A stretch of 64,000 nucleotides of DNA, taken from positions 2,852,001 through 2,916,000 of the forward strand of contig OZ252011.1 of the NCBI GenBank assembly GCA_965247355.1, in the 5' to 3' direction. This DNA comes from RHLJ01 sp965247355. GTDB taxonomy: Bacteria > Bacteroidota > Rhodothermia > Balneolales > Balneolaceae. Shown in pieces: positions 35,643 through 44,151 of this stretch. Position 1 is the stretch's first letter, and every line of letters begins with the position of its first letter. A model generated the notes under the pieces. That model was not told the DNA's origin and ran no database searches. It was given only the letters and a program-made list of their open reading frames with translations. The position numbers were made by a program, and so were the translations under genes.

Positions 35643-38267
35643 ATGAGTAACCGCCCACCCAAACTCGCTGAAAAAATCCTGAGCAAACTTCAATACGATG
35701 ATGTATGGAAAACCACGCTTGGGGATTTTGAGGAGTATCATGCTCATCTCGCTCAAAAAAAGGGAGCAAAAGCTGCAAATTGGTGGTATTGGAAACAAGT
35801 CTTTAGGTATGCACCCTCAAAAATTATACACTCATTTTACTGGACCTTAGATATGTTTAGAAATTACCTCAAAGTCGCTATCCGAAACATCCTTAAATAT
35901 AAAGGCTACTCATTCATTAACATTTTAGGTTTGGCCATTGGGCTCTCTAGCTTTGTACTTATTGGAATGTTTGTGGTTCATGAAATGAGTTATGATCGAC
36001 AACATAAAGATTCTGATCAAATTTACCGGTTAATTCGAAATGCTCCTGCTGAGTTTTATTTGGGGACCAGTTGGTACGCAGTTAACCCAACACCACTTAC
36101 GCTGGCATTAAATGATGACTTCCCTGGAATAGAAGCGGCTACTGTACTGGATATCAGAGAAGCATTGCTTAGCACAAAAAATCAGCCCTTTTTTGAAGAC
36201 GGTTTGTTTACTAATGAAACCTATTTTGATTTCTTTTCCTACAAATGGTTAGCGGGCAACCCTTCTACTTCTCTCGGGAACCCGAACTCTATAGTACTAA
36301 CCCAATCACTTGTTAAAAAATATTTCGGCGACTCAAACCCTATGGGTGAAGCCATTCTCTTTACTTATGAAAATGAAGAGCCTTTCCTGCGAACTGTTAC
36401 AGGAATTATAGAAGACGTTCCGTCGAACACCCATCTCCAGTTCGACTTTGTAGCTCCTATGCATTCTATGCCCGGTTATGAAAGAGAAAGCACTTTCTGG
36501 TTGAATAATAATACCTACTCTTATATAAAAATTGATAGCTCAATATCTCCTGAGGTACTGGAAGATAGAATTAAAGCCATGTCTGACCCTCAGCTTTTGA
36601 CCTCCCGTTACTACTCTGCAAATCCAGAAAACTTGCCGTCCTTTGCACTTCAGCCATTGAAAGATGTTTATCTTAAATCAGCGGCTATAAATTTTAATCC
36701 AGGTAAAATTAGTAGTGCACGATATGTGTATATGCTTTCCGGGATTGCAATCATTATTCTAATTATAGCCTGCATCAACTACATGAATTTAGCCACTGCC
36801 CGATCAATGAACAGGGCTAAAGAAATTGGTGTCAGAAAAGTAAATGGAGCATTTCAATCTAACCTTATCATGCAGTTTGCTGCCGAAGCTTTGGTATTCT
36901 CTTTGGCCGGTTTATTCCTATCCTTGGTTATTGTGGTTACGATATTTCCAACTCTTTCAGCCTCTTTAGGTCAATCTATTTCCCTTCAGATTTTTAACAA
37001 TCCATTATTTTGGGCGTTTTTTATAGGGATTGGTGTATTTGTTGGCTTGATCTCGGGAAGCTACCCTGCTCTGTATATGTCGGGCTTATCACCAATTGGG
37101 GTATTTAAAAAAACTATAAAAGGAGGTAGTACCAACCGAAGAATGAGAAATCTTTTGGTAATCTTTCAATTCGCAATTACTAATATCCTGATTCTTTCGT
37201 CCGTAGTAATTTTTCAGCAATTGAATTATATCCAATCAAAAGATGCTGGGTTTAACCGCGAGCAAATTGTAACTATCGAGATTGCTGACCCAGAAGTAAT
37301 GCCTGGATTTGATGTGTTTAAGCAATCTCTCCTATCTAATCCAAGCATTCTTTCCATATCTTCAGGCTCGCATTTACCTACAAAAATTGAAAGCCAGACT
37401 AGTGGCATTAATTGGGCCGGAAAACCTGAAGATCTGGATCTAGACACCTTTACTGGAATTATTAATACAGACTATCTTGAGATGCTTGGATTAGATATGA
37501 TTGCTGGTAGATCTTTTAATGAGCAAATTGACCCTGATACAGCCAATCATTTCATCATCAACGAGTCCTTAGCCAGAAGTATCGGCTGGACTCCAAAAGA
37601 AGCCGTAGGTAAAGATTTTATTCTATGGCGCAGAGACGGCAGAATTGTTGGCGTAGTTCAGGATTTTAATTTTATGAGTTATCACTCAAATATTGCTCCT
37701 TTGATTTTGCGTTACGAACCCGTTGAAAGACATACTAAAGTAATGCTTAAAATATCTCCTGATAACATGCCTGAGACTTTAAGCTTTGTTGAGGATGAAC
37801 TAGAGGCTATATCACCTGATTTTCCTTTTACCTACACGTTTTTGGATGACGCCTTCGACAACCAGTATAGAACGGAATTGACGCTTGGCAAGATATTCAA
37901 CTATTTCACTATACTTGCTCTTTTTATTGCTTGTATGGGACTTTTTGGGCTGGCTTCATTCATGATGGAGCAGCGCTCGAAAGAAATTGGCATTCGAAAG
38001 GTGCTAGGAGCTAATTTAGTTCAGATTATTACTTTATTGAATCAGGATTTTATCAAGCTGGTAGCAATAAGCCTTGCAGTATCTATTCCTATAGGTTGGT
38101 TTTTGGCAAATAACTGGCTCAATGATTTCGCTTATAGAATTGATTTAGGTCCAATGATCTTTTTTGCAACATCAGCTATTGCACTAGGACTGGCTCTACT
38201 TACTGTAAGTATTAAATCATTCAAGACTGCAGCTGCCAATCCAATTGAAAGTCTTAAGAATGAATAA
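35643..38267 (+). CDS. FtsX/MacB-type ABC permease with N-terminal prefix domain (copy 1 of 3)
   Basis: An 874-residue permease from ATG 35643 (MSNRPPKLAEKIL). Residues 1-75 form a soluble prefix domain (LQYDDVWKTTLGDFEEY and WWYWKQVFRYAPSKII) like the 'permease prefix domain 2' of such transporters. Then come two FtsX units: a membrane helix, a MacB-type periplasmic domain and three further helices, each with the signature EIGVRKVNGA in the first and EIGIRKVLGAN in the second. Such permeases act with an ATPase that drives peptide or lipid export or transmits force. No ATPase gene is in the window. The gene starts one base after the padR stop. Confidence 0.9.
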   Translation: MSNRPPKLAEKILSKLQYDDVWKTTLGDFEEYHAHLAQKKGAKAANWWYWKQVFRYAPSKIIHSFYWTLDMFRNYLKVAIRNILKYKGYSFINILGLAIGLSSFVLIGMFVVHEMSYDRQHKDSDQIYRLIRNAPAEFYLGTSWYAVNPTPLTLALNDDFPGIEAATVLDIREALLSTKNQPFFEDGLFTNETYFDFFSYKWLAGNPSTSLGNPNSIVLTQSLVKKYFGDSNPMGEAILFTYENEEPFLRTVTGIIEDVPSNTHLQFDFVAPMHSMPGYERESTFWLNNNTYSYIKIDSSISPEVLEDRIKAMSDPQLLTSRYYSANPENLPSFALQPLKDVYLKSAAINFNPGKISSARYVYMLSGIAIIILIIACINYMNLATARSMNRAKEIGVRKVNGAFQSNLIMQFAAEALVFSLAGLFLSLVIVVTIFPTLSASLGQSISLQIFNNPLFWAFFIGIGVFVGLISGSYPALYMSGLSPIGVFKKTIKGGSTNRRMRNLLVIFQFAITNILILSSVVIFQQLNYIQSKDAGFNREQIVTIEIADPEVMPGFDVFKQSLLSNPSILSISSGSHLPTKIESQTSGINWAGKPEDLDLDTFTGIINTDYLEMLGLDMIAGRSFNEQIDPDTANHFIINESLARSIGWTPKEAVGKDFILWRRDGRIVGVVQDFNFMSYHSNIAPLILRYEPVERHTKVMLKISPDNMPETLSFVEDELEAISPDFPFTYTFLDDAFDNQYRTELTLGKIFNYFTILALFIACMGLFGLASFMMEQRSKEIGIRKVLGANLVQIITLLNQDFIKLVAISLAVSIPIGWFLANNWLNDFAYRIDLGPMIFFATSAIALGLALLTVSIKSFKTAAANPIESLKNE

Positions 38268-38268
38268 A

Positions 38269-38427
38269 ATGAAGTCCAGACCACCCAAACTAGCAGAGAA
38301 AATCCTGAGCAGGCTTCAGTACGATGATGTCTGGAAAACTACACTCGGGGATTTTGAGGAGCAGTACACCTATCTCTTAGAAAAAAATGTCGATCAAAAG
38401 CTAACCGCTGGTATTGGGGCCAAATAA
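38269..38427 (+). pseudogene. prefix-domain part of the second permease, out of frame with the rest
   Basis: The ATG at 38269 opens MKSRPPKLAEKIL...QYDDVWKTTLGDFEEQYTYLLEKN, the same prefix as in the two sister genes. The frame then runs into unrelated codons and stops at 38427. In the -1 frame the DNA continues as KANRWYWGQIIRYAPSKITHKLYW, exactly matching the sisters, up to the membrane part annotated separately at 38478. The join lies at an A7 run (38381-38387). Restoring one A, or slipping back one base, gives the same length between motifs as in copy 1. It is therefore either a mutation, a sequencing error or programmed slippage. Confidence 0.8.
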
Positions 38428-38477
38428 TCCGATACGCACCCTCAAAAATTACTCATAAACTTTATTGGAGCTCAGGA

Positions 38478-40889
38478 ATGTTTAAGAATTATCTGAAAAT
38501 TGCATATCGAAGTATGAGTAATAATAAAAGCTATTCCTTTATTAATATTTCTGGCTTAGCTGTAGGACTTGCCAGTTTTTTATTAATTGGAATTTATATA
38601 TCGCATGAACTTAGTTACGATACTTTTCATGAAGATTCAGATCGCATCTATCGTATCGTTCGTGACGCTCCGAATGAAAATTATATGGGCTCAAGTTGGT
38701 TCGGTGTAAACCCCATGCCCCTGAGTATTGCTCTCGCTGATGATTTTGAGGGAGTAGAGCATTCTACTGCATTTAGCGATGTGGAAGCTTTACTTAAAGT
38801 TGATCAGAATTCCTTTTATGAAACCGGAATACATACCGATTTGGAGTTCTTTGAGGTGTTTACCATCAACTGGATAATTGGTGAGCCCTCTAGTTCATTT
38901 AAAAACCCAGGATCCATAATCATGACTGAATCACTTGCACAAAAATATTTTGGGAGTGAGAATCCTATTGGCAAAAATATTTTCTTTTCTTCAGATGATG
39001 ACGATCCAATAGAGCGGACCGTTACCGGGTTAATTGAAGACCTCCCTTCGAATACACAGCTTGAGCTAGACTTTATCATTCCAAGTTACTCTATGAATAA
39101 TTATGAAAGAGCAAGCACCTATTGGTTTGATAACAATGAATATTCATATATCAAAATTAAGCCGGGTATAAATCCTGATGATTTAATTCCTTTGATATCC
39201 GAATTGGTAAATGCTCAGCTACTTAAAGACACATTTTATGAAGACAACCCTGACTATCTCACCAATTTTGAGTTAGTCCCTGCCGCTGATGTTCATTTAA
39301 ATTCAACAAACATCAATTTTAACCCGGGTAAACTTGGGGATATTAAATATATCTACATGCTTTCCGCGATTGCGCTGGTAATTTTGATTATTGCATGTAT
39401 GAATTACATGAACCTGGCAACCGCACGTTCCATGAATCGTGCAAAAGAAGTTGGTGTTCGAAAAGTTAATGGTGCATTCCGGTCCAATATCATGATGCAG
39501 TTTACTGCCGAAGCAGTCCTTTTCTCTATGATTGGAATTGTGATCGCCTTCATCATTTTATTCCTGATGTTACCGGCTTTTTCAGGATTGGTAGATCGTA
39601 GTTTTGATGCGAACCTTTTTCTTACTCCAATTTTCTGGGTCGTATTAATTGGAACCGGTTTATTAGTTGGTTTGATTGCCGGTAGTTATCCAGCCTTTTT
39701 CATGTCGGCATTAAAGCCTATTGGTATTTTTAAAAATCAGATGAAAGGTGGCTCCGGAAATCGCCGACTTCGAAGTGTACTCGTAGTTGGTCAATTCGCA
39801 ATTACAAATATCCTGATCATTGGATCAATCGTCATAATTCAACAACTCAACTTTATAAAATCCAGCGATTCGGGTTATGACAGAGATCAGGTGTTAGCAA
39901 TTACCATTAATGACCCAAATGTAATGCAAAGTTATGATGCTCTATCACAAAAGCTTGCATCAAATTCTAATATTCTTGCAGTTTCATCAGGGCGCTACTT
40001 ACCTAATGATATTCGCAGCCAGACTAGCGGGGTAAATTGGGATGGGAAAGCAGAAGACGAGGTTTTCAGAGTGTATAACGGAGGTGTAAGTCCCGGCTAC
40101 ATTGAATTATTTGGAATGAAGATGATTGCCGGAAATACATTTGATGAAAGTGCTCCCGATACTGCTTTAAATATGATTGTTAATGAGACTTTTTTGAGCC
40201 GGATTGGCTGGACTGCAGATGAAGCAGTTGGAAAGGATTTCTCCCTATGGAGAAATGAAGGTAAGATTATTGGCGTAGTAGAGGATTTCAATTTTCTTTC
40301 TTACCACTCAGCTATTACTCCTTTAATACTTCGTCAGCAATCTTCAAAAAACCATCAGTATTTAATCTTAAAAATTAATCCTGCTAACCTGCAGGAAACT
40401 ATTGCCTTTGTTGAAGATAAGGTAACAGCACTTGGTCCGGATTATCCCTTCGTATATGCTTTTCTGGATGACGTATTTAATAACATGTATCGTAATGAGC
40501 TTACGCTTGGTAAAATCCTGAACTACTTCACCATACTTGGTCTGATTATAGCCTGTATGGGCTTATTCGGATTAGCTGCTTTTATGATGGAGCAACGAAC
40601 TAAGGAGATTGGTATTCGAAAAGTACTTGGTGCGGATATCTTCCAAATTGTAACCCTCCTTAATAAGGACTTTTTAAAACTAATCGGCATTAGTTTTGTG
40701 ATTTCGCTTCCGCTGGGATGGTTATTGGCTGATAGCTGGCTTGAGAATTTTGCTTATAAAATCTCTGTAGGTCCTAACATTTTTATAGCAACAGGGGTTA
40801 TTGCTTTGGGGATTGCAATTCTAACTGTGAGTTATAAATCCATTAAAACAGCAATCGCAAATCCTGTTGAAAGCTTGAAAGGAGAATAA
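38478..40889 (+). CDS. FtsX/MacB-type ABC permease (copy 2 of 3; prefix frameshifted)
   Basis: An 803-residue part starting MFKNYLKIAYRSM, where the first membrane unit begins. It has the same arrangement as its neighbours: two FtsX units, MacB-type domains and the signatures EVGVRKVNGA and EIGIRKVLGAD. The permease is complete from the first helix onward. Its prefix domain is encoded just upstream (38269-38427), but one base out of frame. If the frameshift is real, translation from ATG 38478 would give a prefix-less permease; with an A insertion at 38381-38387 it would be about 873 residues, like the sisters. It ends 0 bases before the third copy. Confidence 0.85.
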   Translation: MFKNYLKIAYRSMSNNKSYSFINISGLAVGLASFLLIGIYISHELSYDTFHEDSDRIYRIVRDAPNENYMGSSWFGVNPMPLSIALADDFEGVEHSTAFSDVEALLKVDQNSFYETGIHTDLEFFEVFTINWIIGEPSSSFKNPGSIIMTESLAQKYFGSENPIGKNIFFSSDDDDPIERTVTGLIEDLPSNTQLELDFIIPSYSMNNYERASTYWFDNNEYSYIKIKPGINPDDLIPLISELVNAQLLKDTFYEDNPDYLTNFELVPAADVHLNSTNINFNPGKLGDIKYIYMLSAIALVILIIACMNYMNLATARSMNRAKEVGVRKVNGAFRSNIMMQFTAEAVLFSMIGIVIAFIILFLMLPAFSGLVDRSFDANLFLTPIFWVVLIGTGLLVGLIAGSYPAFFMSALKPIGIFKNQMKGGSGNRRLRSVLVVGQFAITNILIIGSIVIIQQLNFIKSSDSGYDRDQVLAITINDPNVMQSYDALSQKLASNSNILAVSSGRYLPNDIRSQTSGVNWDGKAEDEVFRVYNGGVSPGYIELFGMKMIAGNTFDESAPDTALNMIVNETFLSRIGWTADEAVGKDFSLWRNEGKIIGVVEDFNFLSYHSAITPLILRQQSSKNHQYLILKINPANLQETIAFVEDKVTALGPDYPFVYAFLDDVFNNMYRNELTLGKILNYFTILGLIIACMGLFGLAAFMMEQRTKEIGIRKVLGADIFQIVTLLNKDFLKLIGISFVISLPLGWLLADSWLENFAYKISVGPNIFIATGVIALGIAILTVSYKSIKTAIANPVESLKGE

Positions 40890-43514
40890 ATGCCTGAAAG
40901 ACCACCCAAACTAGCAGAAAAAATCCTGAGCAAACTTCAGTACGATGATGTCTGGAAAACCACGCTCGGAGATTTCGAGGAATACTATTCCTATATCAAA
41001 AAAAAGGAAGGCGTAGTCGCTGCAAACAAGTGGTACTGGCAGCAGGTGCTGAAATATGCTCCATCAAAACTCATTCATAAAATCTACTGGTCCGTAAGTA
41101 TGTTCAAAAACTATCTCAAGATTGCCTTTCGTAATCTTAAAAATCAAAAGAGCTATTCATTTATAAATATTTTTGGACTAACCATTGGCTTAACCAGCTT
41201 TATTCTTATTGCACTTTTTGTGCAGTACGAATTGAGTTATGATGATTTTCATGTAAACAGTGATCGTACGTATCGGATTAACGCCTTCCAGCCGGCGAAC
41301 GAATATCTAGGCTCAAACTGGTTTGCCCTTACCCCAACTGCAATGGCAGCAACCCTGAAAGAGGATTTTGCAGAAGTAGAATATGCTGGATATTTCACAG
41401 GTACTTCCACGCTGCTAACTAATGAGAGAGAGAGCTATACTGAATGGGGAGTAGCTGCCGATGGCGACTTCTTTGATATATTCACCTATACCTGGTATGC
41501 CGGAGATTCCGAAACCGCGCTTAATGATCCAAATTCAATAATCCTTACTGCAAGTCTGGCCGATAAACTATTCGGGGATGAAAACTCCATCGGTAAAAGT
41601 GTCCAGCAAACGTACTCTACGGGAAAGGAAGTCACAAAAATGGTGACTGGAGTTATCTCCGATCCTCCGAAGAACTCTCACTTTTCTTTTCAATATGTAG
41701 TAAACGATCAAACCACTCCTTACTACAAATACAATTTAGATGAATGGAGTAATACAAACGTGTATACATTCATCACCCTTAAAGAAGGAATTTCAAAAAC
41801 TGATTTTGCCGCTAAACTCCCGGGCTTTGCCAATACATACATTGCTGCATCCGATTACTATCAGGAAAACCCTGAGGGTCTCCCCACCCACTCCATGCAG
41901 GCTATTGGCGATATTCACCTGAATTCCAGCCAGATAAATTTCAATCCTTCCACACCCGGAAATATCCGGTCCGTATACATGTTTTCTGCTATCGCGTTAA
42001 TCATTCTGATGATTGCCTGTGTAAACTACATGAACCTTTCCACTGCACGCTCACTCACACGTGCCAAAGAAGTAGGAGTTCGAAAAGTGATCGGTGCTAT
42101 CCGCACTAACCTGATCATGCAGTTCATATCTGAAGCTGTAGTGATTTCTTTCATTAGTATTTTATTCGCTCTTTTAATTATAACAGCACTTCTTCCTGTT
42201 TTCAGTGAGTTGACAAATAAAGAATTAAGCACTCAGGTATTCATGGATTGGAAGTTTCTGGCTATTGCTTTAGGGACAAGCGTTTTTGCAGGAATTGCTT
42301 CAGGAAGTTATCCTGCATTTTACATGTCGAAATTAAAACCGGCACTTATTTTAAAGAGTCAGGTTAAAGGCGGAAAAGGAAATCTGTTTTTAAGAAATGC
42401 ACTGGTGGTCAGTCAGTTTGCCATTACTATTGTATTGATCATAGGATCTTTAGTGGTCTATAAGCAGCTTGATTATGTGCGTACTACCGATACCGGCTTA
42501 AACCGGGAACAAATCATTTCGGTTTCGAACAGAGACTCAGAGTTATGGAATCAGTTTGAAACGGTTAAGTCAACTTTGCTTAGTAATCCTTCTATCCAGA
42601 AAGTAAGTGCCTCTCAGATGAACCCGGTTTACATGAGCAGCCGAACTACAGGCACAGAATGGGAAGGAAAACAAGCTGAGGAAGAACTGGCCATCTATGT
42701 ATCTCCGGTAACCTTCGATTTTATTGAACTTTTTGATTTAGAGGTTATTGCGGGCCGCACATTCAGTGAAGAGCAATACAACGAAAATGAAGCGGATTAT
42801 CTGGTTAACGAAACAACGCTTCATGAACTTGGTTGGACTAAAGAGGAAGCCCTTGGAAAAAGGTTTAATGTATGGGGGAATGAGGGGAAAATAGTTGGTA
42901 TAGTAAAGGATTTTAACTTCCAGTCTCTTTATCAGGAAATTACTCCACTGGCAATCATGCTTGCTCCGGAATACAATCATAGATATGCTTTGGTTAAAGT
43001 ATCAGGAGAAAATATTCAGGAGACTATCACTTTTCTGGAAACAACATTTACTGAGTTTTCTCCCGGCTACCCTTTCTCATACACTTTTTTGGATGATTCA
43101 TATAACAACTTGTATAGATCCGAACTCAGGCTGGGAAAAATCTTTAACTATTTTACTCTTTTAGCTCTTTGCATTGCATGCTTAGGTCTTTTTGGTCTTG
43201 CTACTTTTATAACTCAACAACGAACCAAAGAGATTGGCATTCGAAAAGTACTAGGTGCTAATATTTTTCAAATTATCGGCTTACTGAATAAAGACTTTCT
43301 AAAATTAGTGGGTATCAGTTTTTTGATTGGCGCCCCTATTGGATGGTATGTTTCATCGAGCTGGTTAAAAGACTTTGCATTCAGAATAGAGCTCGGTCCT
43401 GCTATTTTTCTTGTAGCGGGATTACTTACGATAATCATCGCTTTACTTACGGTAAGTTATAAGTCGGTTCGTACAGGTTTAGCAAATCCGGTAGAAAGTC
43501 TGAAAAGTGAATAG
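40890..43514 (+). CDS. FtsX/MacB-type ABC permease with N-terminal prefix domain (copy 3 of 3)
   Basis: An 874-residue permease starting MPERPPKLAEKILSKLQYDD at the ATG directly after the second permease. The prefix domain is residues 1-75, followed by two FtsX/MacB units with signatures EVGVRKVIGA and EIGIRKVLGAN. Its extracytoplasmic domains (for example AFQPANEYLGSNWFALTPTAMAATL) are the most diverged of the three, while the prefix is almost unchanged. That pattern suggests different external substrates or partners and one shared cytoplasmic partner. The cluster ends here; the small gene at 43550 is separate. Confidence 0.9.
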   Translation: MPERPPKLAEKILSKLQYDDVWKTTLGDFEEYYSYIKKKEGVVAANKWYWQQVLKYAPSKLIHKIYWSVSMFKNYLKIAFRNLKNQKSYSFINIFGLTIGLTSFILIALFVQYELSYDDFHVNSDRTYRINAFQPANEYLGSNWFALTPTAMAATLKEDFAEVEYAGYFTGTSTLLTNERESYTEWGVAADGDFFDIFTYTWYAGDSETALNDPNSIILTASLADKLFGDENSIGKSVQQTYSTGKEVTKMVTGVISDPPKNSHFSFQYVVNDQTTPYYKYNLDEWSNTNVYTFITLKEGISKTDFAAKLPGFANTYIAASDYYQENPEGLPTHSMQAIGDIHLNSSQINFNPSTPGNIRSVYMFSAIALIILMIACVNYMNLSTARSLTRAKEVGVRKVIGAIRTNLIMQFISEAVVISFISILFALLIITALLPVFSELTNKELSTQVFMDWKFLAIALGTSVFAGIASGSYPAFYMSKLKPALILKSQVKGGKGNLFLRNALVVSQFAITIVLIIGSLVVYKQLDYVRTTDTGLNREQIISVSNRDSELWNQFETVKSTLLSNPSIQKVSASQMNPVYMSSRTTGTEWEGKQAEEELAIYVSPVTFDFIELFDLEVIAGRTFSEEQYNENEADYLVNETTLHELGWTKEEALGKRFNVWGNEGKIVGIVKDFNFQSLYQEITPLAIMLAPEYNHRYALVKVSGENIQETITFLETTFTEFSPGYPFSYTFLDDSYNNLYRSELRLGKIFNYFTLLALCIACLGLFGLATFITQQRTKEIGIRKVLGANIFQIIGLLNKDFLKLVGISFLIGAPIGWYVSSSWLKDFAFRIELGPAIFLVAGLLTIIIALLTVSYKSVRTGLANPVESLKSE

Positions 43515-43549
43515 CTTAAATATTATTCTCCCACTATATTATCTGAAAA

Positions 43550-44050
43550 ATGTCGCGTTTTATTCTATCTGTTCTTTTAATCCTTTGCATTTCCACGTCT
43601 TTCGTCAAGGCTCAAACTCAAAACCCTGACGGGGTGCTTAGCTACAAAAGTAGTTTCTGGACCGGAAATACTTTTTATTATGATGGACTTAAAGTCAGCT
43701 CTGACGGAGTAGAGCGAATCATGCGAAGCAATACACAAGCTCTTGAATTATTGCGGCAGGGAAACAGACAAGCAAACGGAGCATCGGTGGTTGGCGGTAT
43801 TGGCGGTATTTTAATTGGCTGGCCGGTCGGCACTGCGATTGCAGGTGGAGAGCCTGCATGGGAACTGGCTGGTGTTGGAGCTGGGATTAGTGTTATCTCA
43901 GCCTTTATATATTCTGCTGCCAATAAAAAAATTAAGCGATCCATAGCACTTTATAATACAGGCACTTCAACCGCACAATCCAATTCTAAAATCCGGGAAA
44001 TCAAACTTGCGGTAACCGCTGCAGAAGTTGGAATTTCATTTACATTCTGA
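43550..44050 (+). CDS. exported glycine-rich protein of unknown function
   Basis: A 166-residue protein with a signal peptide (ending SFVKAQ). The N-terminal part (GVLSYKSSFWTGNTFYYDGLKV) is followed by a Gly-rich hydrophobic region (VVGGIGGILIGWPVGTAIAGGEP and LAGVGAGISVISAFIYSA) that may span or associate with a membrane as glycine-zipper-like segments. No family recognised. Its start is 35 bases after the third permease, so it may be part of that transcript, but it is not typical of the permease system. Confidence 0.65.
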   Translation: MSRFILSVLLILCISTSFVKAQTQNPDGVLSYKSSFWTGNTFYYDGLKVSSDGVERIMRSNTQALELLRQGNRQANGASVVGGIGGILIGWPVGTAIAGGEPAWELAGVGAGISVISAFIYSAANKKIKRSIALYNTGTSTAQSNSKIREIKLAVTAAEVGISFTF

Positions 44051-44151
44051 GTCTTATGAAAGAAATGTAAGTGGCCATGTAAGCATTTACATAAGATTAT
44101 CTTCCTCCCGTTCATTATTATCTATCAAAAGTTGGATCAAATACCCTATTC

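Noticed and set aside
35643..43514. The permease array as an antibiotic-resistance or bacteriocin cluster
   Set aside because: No ATPase, immunity protein or peptide precursor is present; the evidence supports only permeases under a PadR regulator.
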